Below are positions 56,535 through 64,000 of a stretch of 64,000 nucleotides of DNA, one piece after another; position 1 is the stretch's first letter; each line of letters starts with the position of its first letter. The notes beneath the pieces were generated by a model, which was given only the letters and a program-made list of their open reading frames with translations, searched no databases and was not told the DNA's origin. This DNA is from Acinetobacter calcoaceticus ANC 3811 (GTDB lineage Bacteria > Pseudomonadota > Gammaproteobacteria > Pseudomonadales > Moraxellaceae): positions 1,554,773 through 1,618,772 of the forward strand of contig NZ_KB976986.1 of assembly GCF_000399665.1 (NCBI RefSeq). The letters are read 5' to 3'. The position numbers and the translations under genes are program-made.

Positions 56535-56966
56535 ATGTTAAAAACTCAAAAAATCAACATCGTACAAGAATTTGATGCACCCATAGACAAGGTCTTTGCA
56601 ATCTTGAGCGAACATGAAAACCTAAGCAAGCTTTTCGCTCCAGCTAAAGTAACTCGGATTAGCAACGGAAAAGACGCTCGAAATGGTGTTGGCTCTGCGC
56701 GCAAGATGTCTATTCCATTTACCCCTTCATTTGTAGAAACAAATTTAGTCTACAAAGAAAATGAACTCATCGAATATGCAATTACCAGCGGCATTAGCCC
56801 AATTAAGGCTCACCGTGGTGTAATGAAATTTAGCGACTTGGGAAACAACCGTACTCGCTTGGATTACACCATTAGCTTTAAAGGTCGCGTTCCTTTTATT
56901 GGCCCGATCATTAAAGCAGCCTTACAAAATGGTGTAAGCCGAGGGCTTAAAAAACTTAAGTTTTAA
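56535..56966 (+). CDS. SRPBCC (START-like) domain protein
   Basis: A 143-residue single-domain protein of the polyketide-cyclase/START-like fold: EFDAPIDKVFAILSEHENLS near the N-terminus, the central VGSARKMSIPFTPSFVE, and a long C-terminal helix. These proteins bind lipids or hydrophobic ligands. No enzyme partner is adjacent. AGAGGGAATAAG precedes the ATG. Confidence 0.85.
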   Translation: MLKTQKINIVQEFDAPIDKVFAILSEHENLSKLFAPAKVTRISNGKDARNGVGSARKMSIPFTPSFVETNLVYKENELIEYAITSGISPIKAHRGVMKFSDLGNNRTRLDYTISFKGRVPFIGPIIKAALQNGVSRGLKKLKF

Positions 56967-56980
56967 TTGAGATATATCAA

Positions 56981-57008
56981 ATAAAAGCCCTTTATCGGGC
57001 TTTTATTT
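56981..57008 (+). terminator. terminator of the SRPBCC gene
   Basis: AAAAGCCC/GGGCTTTT stem with a short loop, flanked by AT-rich bases and followed by ATTTTT, 16 bases past the stop. Confidence 0.85.
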
Positions 57009-57380
57009 TTAAGTAGATTTATTGAAGAGTTGGTATATCAATTTCTAAAAATAGTAAATTCGAAAACTTAATGACAAAAACAAAAGCCGACTCGTTAAAG
57101 TCAGCTTAATTCTACAGTTTGAGAGAATTGCTTAAATAATTCTTGTTCGTGGCAATCTTCTATCTATTTTCTTTTTCTAAAATTAATTTACACTTTAGTT
57201 ATGACTGTTTGATTAAAAGAAAACAGAAAGATGAGATAAAAAGCAAATTAACTCACGCTTAACAAAAATAATGCATAGCAATTAACATTTTCTAGAGATG
57301 ATGTATATCAATTAAATCTTTAGAAATTTTCTAAAGTTCAGTATGCTGAAATGACCTACTATTAGAAAATAATCCATACA
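57009..57380. other. intergenic region with one minus-strand hairpin
   Basis: No gene seen. A stem AAGCTGACTT/GAGTCGGCTT (57084-57107) is followed on the minus strand by TTGTTTTTG, as in a terminator, although no leftward gene ends here. It could close a small leftward RNA. Confidence 0.35.
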
Positions 57381-57614
57381 ATGGAACATCAGTGCTTGTT
57401 AAAGGAATTAAATTCACTTATTGAATATTATTCCAAAAGAACAGATTGTCCACCGACCAGAATTCGTATAGGTTACAGAGCCTATGCAAAACTCATGCAG
57501 AATCCAAAATTTGCTGATGAAGTCTCAAACTCTGCCTTAGATCCAAATAAACGTAAATATAAAAAGATGAAAATCAAAGTTACCAAAGATGATGATCAAC
57601 TAGAACTAGATTGA
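57381..57614 (+). CDS. hypothetical 77-residue protein
   Basis: A short basic/acidic protein (SLIEYYSKRTDCPPTRIRIG, then KYKKMKIKVTKDDDQLELD) of no recognised family. A strong bidirectional terminator follows the stop by 5 bases, which supports it as an expressed gene. No signal or membrane segment. Confidence 0.6.
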   Translation: MEHQCLLKELNSLIEYYSKRTDCPPTRIRIGYRAYAKLMQNPKFADEVSNSALDPNKRKYKKMKIKVTKDDDQLELD

Positions 57615-57618
57615 TTAA

Positions 57619-57646
57619 AATAAAAGCCCAGCCACGGGCTTTTATT
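57619..57646. terminator. bidirectional terminator between the 77-residue gene and tetR
   Basis: AATAAAAGCCC/GGGCTTTTATT, an 11-bp perfect stem with a 6-base loop and T/A-rich flanks on both sides, between two convergent genes. Confidence 0.85.
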
Positions 57647-57670
57647 TTTAAGAAGTGTTTGGGTTTATCG

Positions 57671-58225
57671 TTAAGACAACATTATTAAAAAATAATCTAG
57701 TAACTTGTCTCGTTCATCTACACTGTTTTTACTTAAAAGCTGAACCATTGCCCCATCAATCACAAACAAAAACATGTAAGCATCTTTCATTGAAGCGGTG
57801 GTTTTGATGGTTAAAAGCAGTTTATAAATTTCGTTGATTAGCCAAGTTCTATATTCAATCACCACGCTATAGACTTTTGGGTAGAGCTTTTCAATTTCCA
57901 AAATTGCTTTAAACGGTAAATGATAAAAGCCATTTAAATCGGCATGTAGAAGGTAAATTTGTTTGAGTTTATCAAGCACCATTTGTTCACGGTAAGAATT
58001 AAGAATTGAAAATACTTTTACTTTGAGCGCATCTTTTTGAAAAGTGAGACACATCTCGATCAGTCGTGCTTTTGAGTGAAAGTCGTTATAGAAAGTCGCT
58101 TTGGGAATTTTAGCTTCCGCAATAATTCGGTCAACACCAACCTTATGAAAGCCATCTTGATTAAATAAATCTTTTGCTGCATGAAGCACGCGCAGCGCTC
58201 TAAATGAAGATTCTAAATTTTTCAT
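57671..58225 (-). CDS. TetR-family transcriptional regulator
   Basis: A 184-residue regulator with a typical N-terminal helix-turn-helix (AAKDLFNQDGFHKVGVDRII, then AEAKIPKATFYNDFHSKARL) and a helical ligand domain. There is no divergent target gene; upstream lies the structured RNA element and then leftward genes. Ligand unknown. Confidence 0.9.
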   Translation of the reverse strand: MKNLESSFRALRVLHAAKDLFNQDGFHKVGVDRIIAEAKIPKATFYNDFHSKARLIEMCLTFQKDALKVKVFSILNSYREQMVLDKLKQIYLLHADLNGFYHLPFKAILEIEKLYPKVYSVVIEYRTWLINEIYKLLLTIKTTASMKDAYMFLFVIDGAMVQLLSKNSVDERDKLLDYFLIMLS

Positions 58226-58442
58226 GTATACCGCTTAAAATAATTTTTTGTTGTATCTAAAAGAGATAGAAATGCCGTCACTCTTAAAATGAGTGCTAAA
58301 AAACAGGCATACGAAAGCTGCACAAAAATGGTGTGCTGACCTATCTCGGGTTTATTGTTGCTATGATTTTTGAGTCGTAACGATTCTTAAGGTGTAGAAA
58401 ACCTAGAGTCGGTTAAACCGTTTTAAAGACCAGTTAGGCGGT
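58226..58442. other. leader of the structured-RNA locus
   Basis: No gene. It probably includes the tetR promoter and a rightward promoter; TATGAT at 58355-58360 could be its -10, with no good -35. Confidence 0.4.
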
Positions 58443-58571
58443 ATGGATAGAGAGAGTTTGGCAAAGGCCAATAAATGGGAAGAATTAGTACGCATAGCGG
58501 ACTCCTTTGGCTATAAAAGAAGTTTCACCGCATTACTGCTAAATAATGGTGGTGAAACGAAAGAGGGTTAG
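58443..58571 (+). CDS. 42-residue ORF at the head of the structured-RNA element
   Basis: ATG at 58443 behind GGCGG. The product reads DRESLAKANKWEELVRIADS then FGYKRSFTALLLNNGGETKE, a helical KW-x-LV-x-IADSFGYK pattern. It recalls leader peptides or short ORFs of prophage and satellite immunity regions (P4-like ash/icd areas), but this is from memory and unsure. Its TAG stop forms the first bases of the long RNA stem, so translation and folding could interfere with one another. Confidence 0.4.
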   Translation: MDRESLAKANKWEELVRIADSFGYKRSFTALLLNNGGETKEG

Positions 58572-58697
58572 CAGACTGGAGCCAAAGAATCCAGCACACC
58601 CGAGGGTGTCCCCCTTCCGTTCCACCGTAAAGGGGGCACACAGGGATTTCCACAAAAAAGTTAGACTTTTTCGTGTACTTTGGCTGATGGTCTGCTA
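58569..58697 (+). ncRNA. strongly folded RNA-like element, possibly phage C4/immunity-type
   Basis: TAGCAGAC (58569-58576) pairs with GTCTGCTA (58690-58697), and GCCAAAG (58581-58587) with CTTTGGC (58678-58684). This gives two perfect helices of 8 and 7 bp with an internal loop. Inside are ACACCC-GA-GGGTGT (58596-58609), CCCCCTT/AAGGGGG (58610-58636) and AAAAAGT/ACTTTTT (58655-58671). An alternative inner stem is CTGGA/TCCAG (58576-58594). The order suggests a functional RNA; G+C is well above the neighbourhood. Family unassigned. Confidence 0.5.
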
Positions 58698-58918
58698 AAA
58701 CCAACTGGCAATGTAGGCCAGCACGCAAAGGATAGTATTCGCACTTGTTGGCGTCAAGCGTGTGAAATGACAATCGTATCAAAGTAGAGCGGTTGGGGAA
58801 ATAAAAAAGCCATTACGGTTTAGTAATGACTTAGTATTGGATAAATTGATTTTAAAAGTTTAATTACATGTCGTATCTTCTGGACTTACTACTTTAGCAA
58901 TTAAAATATAAGAATTTT
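58698..58918. other. spacer between the RNA element and the large membrane-protein gene
   Basis: Contains the rest of the higher-GC patch (GGCCAGCACGC, then GCGTCAAGCGTGTG) and an AT-rich tail. No integrase or attachment repeat is visible. Confidence 0.4.
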
Positions 58919-61900
58919 TCAAGTTTCATTAACTATATTTAGATTAAATCTGAAAATTTTATAATTTTCTGAGAATTTTAATGCTATTTGATAGTTAAAT
59001 ACTAAGTCGCCAACAAGGTCATCTTGATTCTTTTGTTCAAAAATCACATCAAAAAATTGTGAATTTTCATATTGATATAGGCTCAAAGATTCAAAAATAC
59101 TTTTACTGGTTAAAAGAATATAATCTATATCGTCAAAGAAAAGATCATATACCTCAGATTTATCAATATGACAAATATATCCATCATTGCTGATATTTTT
59201 AAAATGTATAGGCACAGTTTCATTTCTATCCCAATTATAGCGACGAAGTAAATTCTTTAACTTTTGATTACCAACTAAAAGAACAGGTTCTTCAATTTCA
59301 GTAAGTTGCATAGTAATTATTTGAAGAAGATCTTCTAGAGATGTACTTGAATAGGTGTAAGAAATCGGAAGCTTTAATATTCTAGATATAATAGAATTTC
59401 TTAAATGCCTTGAAATACCTCCCTCAATCCACTTATTATCATCGATTACAACTTCACTAGAAACTATATCAGCAATATATTTTTTCCCATAGTTTTCAAA
59501 AGTAAAACTTCCTCTTTGAAAATTATTAGATTTATTTTCAACAAAATTAAATAAACTAAAAGGATAAGATGTTTTTTTATCTTGAATTATACTCGATGCA
59601 ATTTTAGATAATGCAACGATTTTCTCTGGATCAACAGGAGCATCAATAATAATTTTATTATTTTGATTTCTCAATTTTTCAACAATATTTCTGATTGATT
59701 TTATAAAATTTTCTTTAAGACTAGGAAATTCATCAACTCCAAATAATATATATTCATAATTTCTTTCTTGCCATGTATTTAAAATAAAAATCCATGATTC
59801 CAAATCTGAAATAATACAATTAATATCAGCTATGGTATAAAAGCTAGATGAAAGGGCCTGATACCACTTCAAAGGTAAATTCCATTGATTTTGAGAAAGT
59901 GATAGTGCAATTTCTATGTAATTATCATTCAGACTATTTATGTCTTCAAATGAGCCCATATATGTTCGCCCAGTTATAAGCTGACCTTTAAATAAATTAC
60001 TATAACTTTCTAGAACTTGGCTAAGCAGTGATTGATATGAATTATCTTTATCTTGAGAATAGTTCTTGTGCCTGATGTAAGTTCCTACTAATTTTCCAGC
60101 ATTTGAAATCGATTTAGAGTTTTCAGATATAGAAGTTGGATGTATTCTCTGCCCCTTTAATAATGCACCTATCATTTGCTTTACAACATCTAAAGATAAG
60201 TTATTATTCTTTTTTAATAGATAACAAGCTGTTATAACTCTTAAGTCAAGATGATAATTTTGAAAAGCAAGTTCATAAGCTGTTTCTCTAGAATATTTTT
60301 CTGAATTATTAATTAAAGTCCAAATATGATCAGTCTCTGGTATATTAAGCATAAAAATATTTAATATAGTAGAATTCCACATATAAGTGTCATGGGAAGT
60401 GGATCCATTGGTAAACTTCTCCAACCAATGATTTAGCATATCAATACTCCAACCAACTGCTCTGGAATTTTTGAAAGATAATGCTGCTACTACAGTCTTT
60501 GCTGTAAATTGAAGATGGATTTTAAAAGCTAATAAATTCTGCTCATTCCTATAATCTCTTTTCGAATGTGGTTCAATATAATATTGAATCCAACTTTCCC
60601 AAGATCCTACAAATTTATTTAGAATTTTTTCATAATTTTTATCAGTTCTAGGATTGCTATTAATCTCAAATGAATACCATTCTAGAAGTATTTCCCATAA
60701 GTTATAATTTTGTTCAATGTAAGTTTTTACTTCCTCATCTGTGAGGTTAGAGCTACATCTATATAATTGTTTATAAAAATATAAAATCTCATTATAAAAT
60801 TCTGTATTATCAGCTATTTTAAATACTGATGCTTTTGATATAAAAAAATATTCAGTTAAAAGATGATTAAAATAGCTTCTACCAAAAATTGTACCATCTG
60901 TTAATAACAACCAATTATCATTTATTTTATTATCATTTATAAAGGCTAACGCAGAAGAAACATTCACATGATAGTTGATCAAATTCCCTATAGCTTCCTT
61001 AAATGCACGAATATCATTATCCCTTAAAGAAAGATGGATAGGATCTATAAAGTTTTTAAAAAGTTTAAGTAATTCTTCATCATTTTCAATAGCTATCTTC
61101 TTATTAAAGGAAAATGAATATTTATAGAGAAATTTAAGACATGGAAAGAAACTAAATCCTACAGTTTTTCCTACTAAATAATCTTTATCACTAATTTTTC
61201 CAATATCTAATATGAGTTTTGAATCTTGTTTTTTTCTATACTTAAGATAATTTGTCTGTAAATAAATAACCCAATTGATTAGATAAAACCTAATATCACT
61301 TAATTCATATTCCATCCTGATTCTTATTTTTATAGGAGAAATTTTTGAATCATCCCAAGAAAAATTCGTAATCTTTAAATTATTTTCATCAACTTCCTTT
61401 ATCAACCCATAATTACATGAATTTTTAATAAAATTATTTTTCAGCCTATTACTTATATCGATTCGACAAGCTTCCTGAATTGAAAATCGAAGAATGATTT
61501 CTTCTCTAGAATGATCATTCATTATTAGAAAAGTTTTACTAAAAAACCATGCAGTTAGAAAAATATTAAATATTAGCCATATTGCGGATGTAATACAAAA
61601 TACTAAATATATAGAATCAACTAAAAAAGAGCGAATGAAAAAACTTAAAAGAATAAAGATTGATAAAGCTAAGCCACTTAGGCCTGCAAACATAAAACCT
61701 GAATATTTTTTATAAATTGGAAATATAACGCTATTCGAAGTTTTTTGATTAGAAAAAATACTGATAAAACTGATGACTAATGGATACACTACACAAACAA
61801 TTGTCAACTGAGCACCCAAAAATGTACCTTGCCATTGGATCAACTCTTCCCAAGAAGAAAAAAAATCTGAATAATTTTTTGTTAGTTCAAGCTTGATTAA

Positions 61901-62083
61901 CAAATATATAAGCCAACTAATCAGAACAAAGTAGATACTGATAAGAATTGTATATTTCTTATAATTGGTAGACCAAAGAATGATATTTCTCTCTAAAATG
62001 TTCCACCTTGTCTTTTGGTAAATTCTATTTTTATAAAGTGATTCTTTTAGCTCTTTTTTAATTATCTTCTTAAGTGTTTGCAT
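58919..62083 (-). CDS. large membrane protein of unknown function (1054 residues)
   Basis: Four hydrophobic segments lie in the first ~190 residues (YTILISIYFVLISWLIYLLI; the region after GTFLGAQLTIVCVV; FMFAGLSGLALSIFILLSFF; YLVFCITSAIWLIFNIFLTA). About 860 residues follow, mostly helical, without a motif I know. Base composition is much more AT-rich than neighbouring housekeeping genes, suggesting transfer. It stands alone next to the orphan RNA element. A phage-defence or stress role is possible from genomic setting only. Confidence 0.6.
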   Translation of the reverse strand: MQTLKKIIKKELKESLYKNRIYQKTRWNILERNIILWSTNYKKYTILISIYFVLISWLIYLLIKLELTKNYSDFFSSWEELIQWQGTFLGAQLTIVCVVYPLVISFISIFSNQKTSNSVIFPIYKKYSGFMFAGLSGLALSIFILLSFFIRSFLVDSIYLVFCITSAIWLIFNIFLTAWFFSKTFLIMNDHSREEIILRFSIQEACRIDISNRLKNNFIKNSCNYGLIKEVDENNLKITNFSWDDSKISPIKIRIRMEYELSDIRFYLINWVIYLQTNYLKYRKKQDSKLILDIGKISDKDYLVGKTVGFSFFPCLKFLYKYSFSFNKKIAIENDEELLKLFKNFIDPIHLSLRDNDIRAFKEAIGNLINYHVNVSSALAFINDNKINDNWLLLTDGTIFGRSYFNHLLTEYFFISKASVFKIADNTEFYNEILYFYKQLYRCSSNLTDEEVKTYIEQNYNLWEILLEWYSFEINSNPRTDKNYEKILNKFVGSWESWIQYYIEPHSKRDYRNEQNLLAFKIHLQFTAKTVVAALSFKNSRAVGWSIDMLNHWLEKFTNGSTSHDTYMWNSTILNIFMLNIPETDHIWTLINNSEKYSRETAYELAFQNYHLDLRVITACYLLKKNNNLSLDVVKQMIGALLKGQRIHPTSISENSKSISNAGKLVGTYIRHKNYSQDKDNSYQSLLSQVLESYSNLFKGQLITGRTYMGSFEDINSLNDNYIEIALSLSQNQWNLPLKWYQALSSSFYTIADINCIISDLESWIFILNTWQERNYEYILFGVDEFPSLKENFIKSIRNIVEKLRNQNNKIIIDAPVDPEKIVALSKIASSIIQDKKTSYPFSLFNFVENKSNNFQRGSFTFENYGKKYIADIVSSEVVIDDNKWIEGGISRHLRNSIISRILKLPISYTYSSTSLEDLLQIITMQLTEIEEPVLLVGNQKLKNLLRRYNWDRNETVPIHFKNISNDGYICHIDKSEVYDLFFDDIDYILLTSKSIFESLSLYQYENSQFFDVIFEQKNQDDLVGDLVFNYQIALKFSENYKIFRFNLNIVNET

Positions 62084-62412
62084 GAGGTCTTATGTAATAC
62101 TTTGTCTTTTTAAATTATAAACTTAAATTAATATATTGGCAAAAATAGACTACACCCAAGATTAAAAAATTCAATTTCTTCCATAAGAATGATGTCCATT
62201 TATTGAAAATCTACAGCCCTAAATAATGACAGGCTAAAATAAGCCTATTTTTTAATTACTTAACAGTAATTTAAATCTTTTGCAGTAGCTTTTTTCCTCT
62301 GTATCCTAATTTTCTAATATTCAATGTAATATTTAGACAAAGCTTCTTTAGTTTTACTTCAAAAAGATTCAGGAGCCTTTTAGTTAAAGATTTTCTTAAT
62401 AAGCAAAATTTA
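62084..62412. other. intergenic region upstream of the large membrane-protein gene
   Basis: About 330 AT-rich bases between the two leftward genes. A weak stem AGGCT/AGCCT with T-run (62231-62254) reads rightward, where no gene ends. Otherwise nothing recognised. Confidence 0.35.
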
Positions 62413-63633
62413 TCAATCCATCAACTTCTTACGTCGATACAACCCACAATCCCCAGAAAATAACGCTGCCAATAAACAAGTAATGATGGCATAAGTCGCA
62501 ATATTCATTCCAAATAGCTCAATGGCTAAAATAATAGACGTTAACGGCGCTTTACTCGCTCCTGAAAATAGACTCACCAAGCCTAAGCCTGCAAGCAATG
62601 AAATTGGCAAGTTTAAAACGGCCCCTAAAGCATTACCTAATGTCGCCCCCACATAAAACAGTGGTGTAATTTCACCACCTTTAAAACCTGAGCCTAAAGT
62701 AATCGCGGTAAAAACAGTCTTGTTAAAAAAGTCGTAAAACTCAATGGGCACATAAAAAGATGAAATGATTTTATCTGTACCTAAACCATTGTATTGCTGA
62801 TGTGCGGTGAACAAAGTAAGTAGCATAATGACAATACCACCCACCATCGTTCTTAAAGGCAAATAACGAATGTATTTATAAAAGATATCACTGGCAAAAT
62901 GAATGGACGCAATAAAGAAACGTGCAACCAGACCAAAGATCAGACCTGCCACAATTAAGTTCATGAGCGTACCAAAATGAATGGCAGGAAACTCACTAAT
63001 CACATAAAAAATATGCGGGTGGACAATATCGAATAGCTCAGGGATGGTCGAAGCAATTAAGGCCGACACAAAACATGGGAAAATGGCTGAATATCTTAAA
63101 TTACCTAAAGCTGTGATTTCTAAACCATAGATTGCACCCGCCAGAGGCAAGCCAAATACCCCTGCAAAGCCCGCACCAATACTGGCGATTAAACAAATTT
63201 TTCGGTTATCTTCCGAGACTTTTAATATATGGCTCAAGTGGTCAATTAAGGCACCTGAAAGCTGAACAGCTGGCGCCTCACGCCCTGCCGAACCACCAAA
63301 TAACTGCGTTAAAATTGAAGTGATAAAAATGATAGGACTCATTCGTTTCGGAATGAACGATTTGGGTTGATGAATTTCATCAATCAGTAAATGTGTTCCC
63401 CTTTCAATAGGTGATCCATATTTTTTAATGAGATAACCAATCCCAAACCCTATAAAGGGTAAGAAATAAATGAGCCAGTGATGCAGGCTTCTTACTTTAT
63501 TAGAGATATCAAAAGCCACAAAAATTAAAGTCGAGGCCAGCCCCGCTACGACTCCGATCACAATCGAGATGACGAGCCAATAGACACTGTATTTTAGAAT
63601 TTGATCATATTCAGATGAAGGTAGAATTTTCAT
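62413..63633 (-). CDS. CLC-family channel/antiporter, CLC-F (fluoride)-like
   Basis: A 406-residue CLC membrane protein with 10-12 hydrophobic helices. In place of the classical GSGIP filter it has RGTHLLIDEIHQPKSFIP. Next come GGSAGREAPAVQLSG (the GREGP analogue with the gating Glu) and GSGFKGGEITPLFYVGA. As I recall, the LIDEIH and GFKGGE patterns mark the CLC-F branch of fluoride/proton antiporters rather than chloride channels. No fluoride riboswitch is seen upstream, so ion choice remains open. Confidence 0.8.
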   Translation of the reverse strand: MKILPSSEYDQILKYSVYWLVISIVIGVVAGLASTLIFVAFDISNKVRSLHHWLIYFLPFIGFGIGYLIKKYGSPIERGTHLLIDEIHQPKSFIPKRMSPIIFITSILTQLFGGSAGREAPAVQLSGALIDHLSHILKVSEDNRKICLIASIGAGFAGVFGLPLAGAIYGLEITALGNLRYSAIFPCFVSALIASTIPELFDIVHPHIFYVISEFPAIHFGTLMNLIVAGLIFGLVARFFIASIHFASDIFYKYIRYLPLRTMVGGIVIMLLTLFTAHQQYNGLGTDKIISSFYVPIEFYDFFNKTVFTAITLGSGFKGGEITPLFYVGATLGNALGAVLNLPISLLAGLGLVSLFSGASKAPLTSIILAIELFGMNIATYAIITCLLAALFSGDCGLYRRKKLMD

Positions 63634-64000
63634 TCGCGTTCTTCAATTAGCCTTTAAAATGGATGATAAATTCTCAATTTTTTTTATGCAGCCAGCTCAT
63701 TAAGTGAGAAATGCTTAAACTGGGCTAAAAATTAAAGCTCGCATAGGCGAGCTTTCAATACAGTGATTAATTTTGATATCACCAAACTGTGCGAAATATC
63801 TCATAACGCTTTCTGGCTTTCAAGTTGAAAATGGTTAACGAGACTGTGAAAATAGCGGACTGAGTTAATAAATAAGCATTTGATTTGACCCGATCAAACT
63901 AAAACCAAAATCAGGCCAAATCATTTATTCAAAACTTAGTTAATACTACCAATCACAGTTTCTGCATGGCAGGTCGCTCCTTTCTCTGCACTAATCTGAA
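63634..64000. other. window end without recognised genes
   Basis: About 370 bases upstream of the CLC gene. It holds one hairpin (63734-63755, listed) and otherwise nothing I can identify. Any gene to the right lies beyond the window. Confidence 0.5.
63730..63755 (-). terminator. hairpin, terminator-like, reading leftward
   Basis: AAAGCTCGC/GCGAGCTTT, a 9-bp perfect stem with a 4-base loop. On the minus strand AATTTTT follows. It would end a leftward gene lying partly beyond the window. Confidence 0.65.

Noticed and set aside
58525..58782. 85-codon leftward frame opposite the structured RNA
   Set aside because: It mirrors the palindromic RNA segment, has an odd composition (repeated His, Cys, Trp), and no ribosome site was evident.
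58226..58918. Integrated element with attachment sites around the RNA locus
   Set aside because: No integrase, tRNA gene or flanking direct repeat could be found, so a mobile element cannot be delimited.
63634..63760. Fluoride riboswitch before the CLC gene
   Set aside because: The expected conserved GGNGAUGG and CUGAUG elements are absent; only a simple hairpin is seen.

Overview
The window reads as chromosome of an Acinetobacter species, most likely of the A. calcoaceticus-baumannii group. The basis is the AT-rich composition and a type VI secretion (T6SS) operon whose gene order (asaA-tssBC-hcp-tssEFG-orf-tssM-tagF-tagN-PAAR-clpV-tssAKL-orf-tagX-orf) is, to my knowledge, characteristic of that genus. 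Species was not tested.

Layout. Positions 1-6200 hold housekeeping and accessory genes: a DUF333 lipoprotein, SoxR with a recognisable box, QueH, a MocR/GntR-aminotransferase regulator divergent from a GNAT acetyltransferase, and a YcaQ-type protein. Positions 6267-28567 are one long leftward T6SS operon encoding baseplate, sheath, tube, membrane complex, recycling ATPase, spike tip and the cell-wall hydrolase TagX. A ~0.8 kb AT-rich gap follows. Positions 29380-36170 are the first VgrG cargo unit: vgrG, a 988-residue putative effector, and a converging lipoprotein gene with an FGE/SUMF1 fold that lacks the usual catalytic cysteines. Positions 36200-48623 are the second unit: vgrG, a 1628-residue Rhs toxin and its probable immunity gene. 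Downstream lies a 4 kb graveyard of displaced toxin tips and immunity genes. It holds a broken Rhs tail whose tip looks like an ADP-ribosyltransferase toxin, two fossils of the tip now carried by the live Rhs, and several intact or interrupted immunity genes. Positions 48727-58225 are ordinary accessory metabolism and regulation: LysR/MFS, HxlR/quinone reductase, zinc alcohol dehydrogenase, 3-hydroxyacyl-CoA dehydrogenase, YddG-like exporter, SRPBCC protein and TetR. Positions 58226-62083 contain a strongly structured RNA-like element with a 42-codon ORF, then a 1054-residue AT-rich membrane protein of unknown role. A CLC-F-like channel gene and a tail with no gene I can recognise close the window.

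How it works together. The operon builds the contractile machine. The two VgrG proteins share almost the same spike core but end in different adaptor tails, each followed by its own cargo gene. The same AT-rich dyad stands upstream of both vgrG genes, suggesting shared control. The most novel material is the Rhs tip/immunity array, where three generations of one toxin-tip family can be traced, and the orphan RNA element beside the large membrane protein. Everything rests on reading the sequence and remembered family knowledge; no database search was run.
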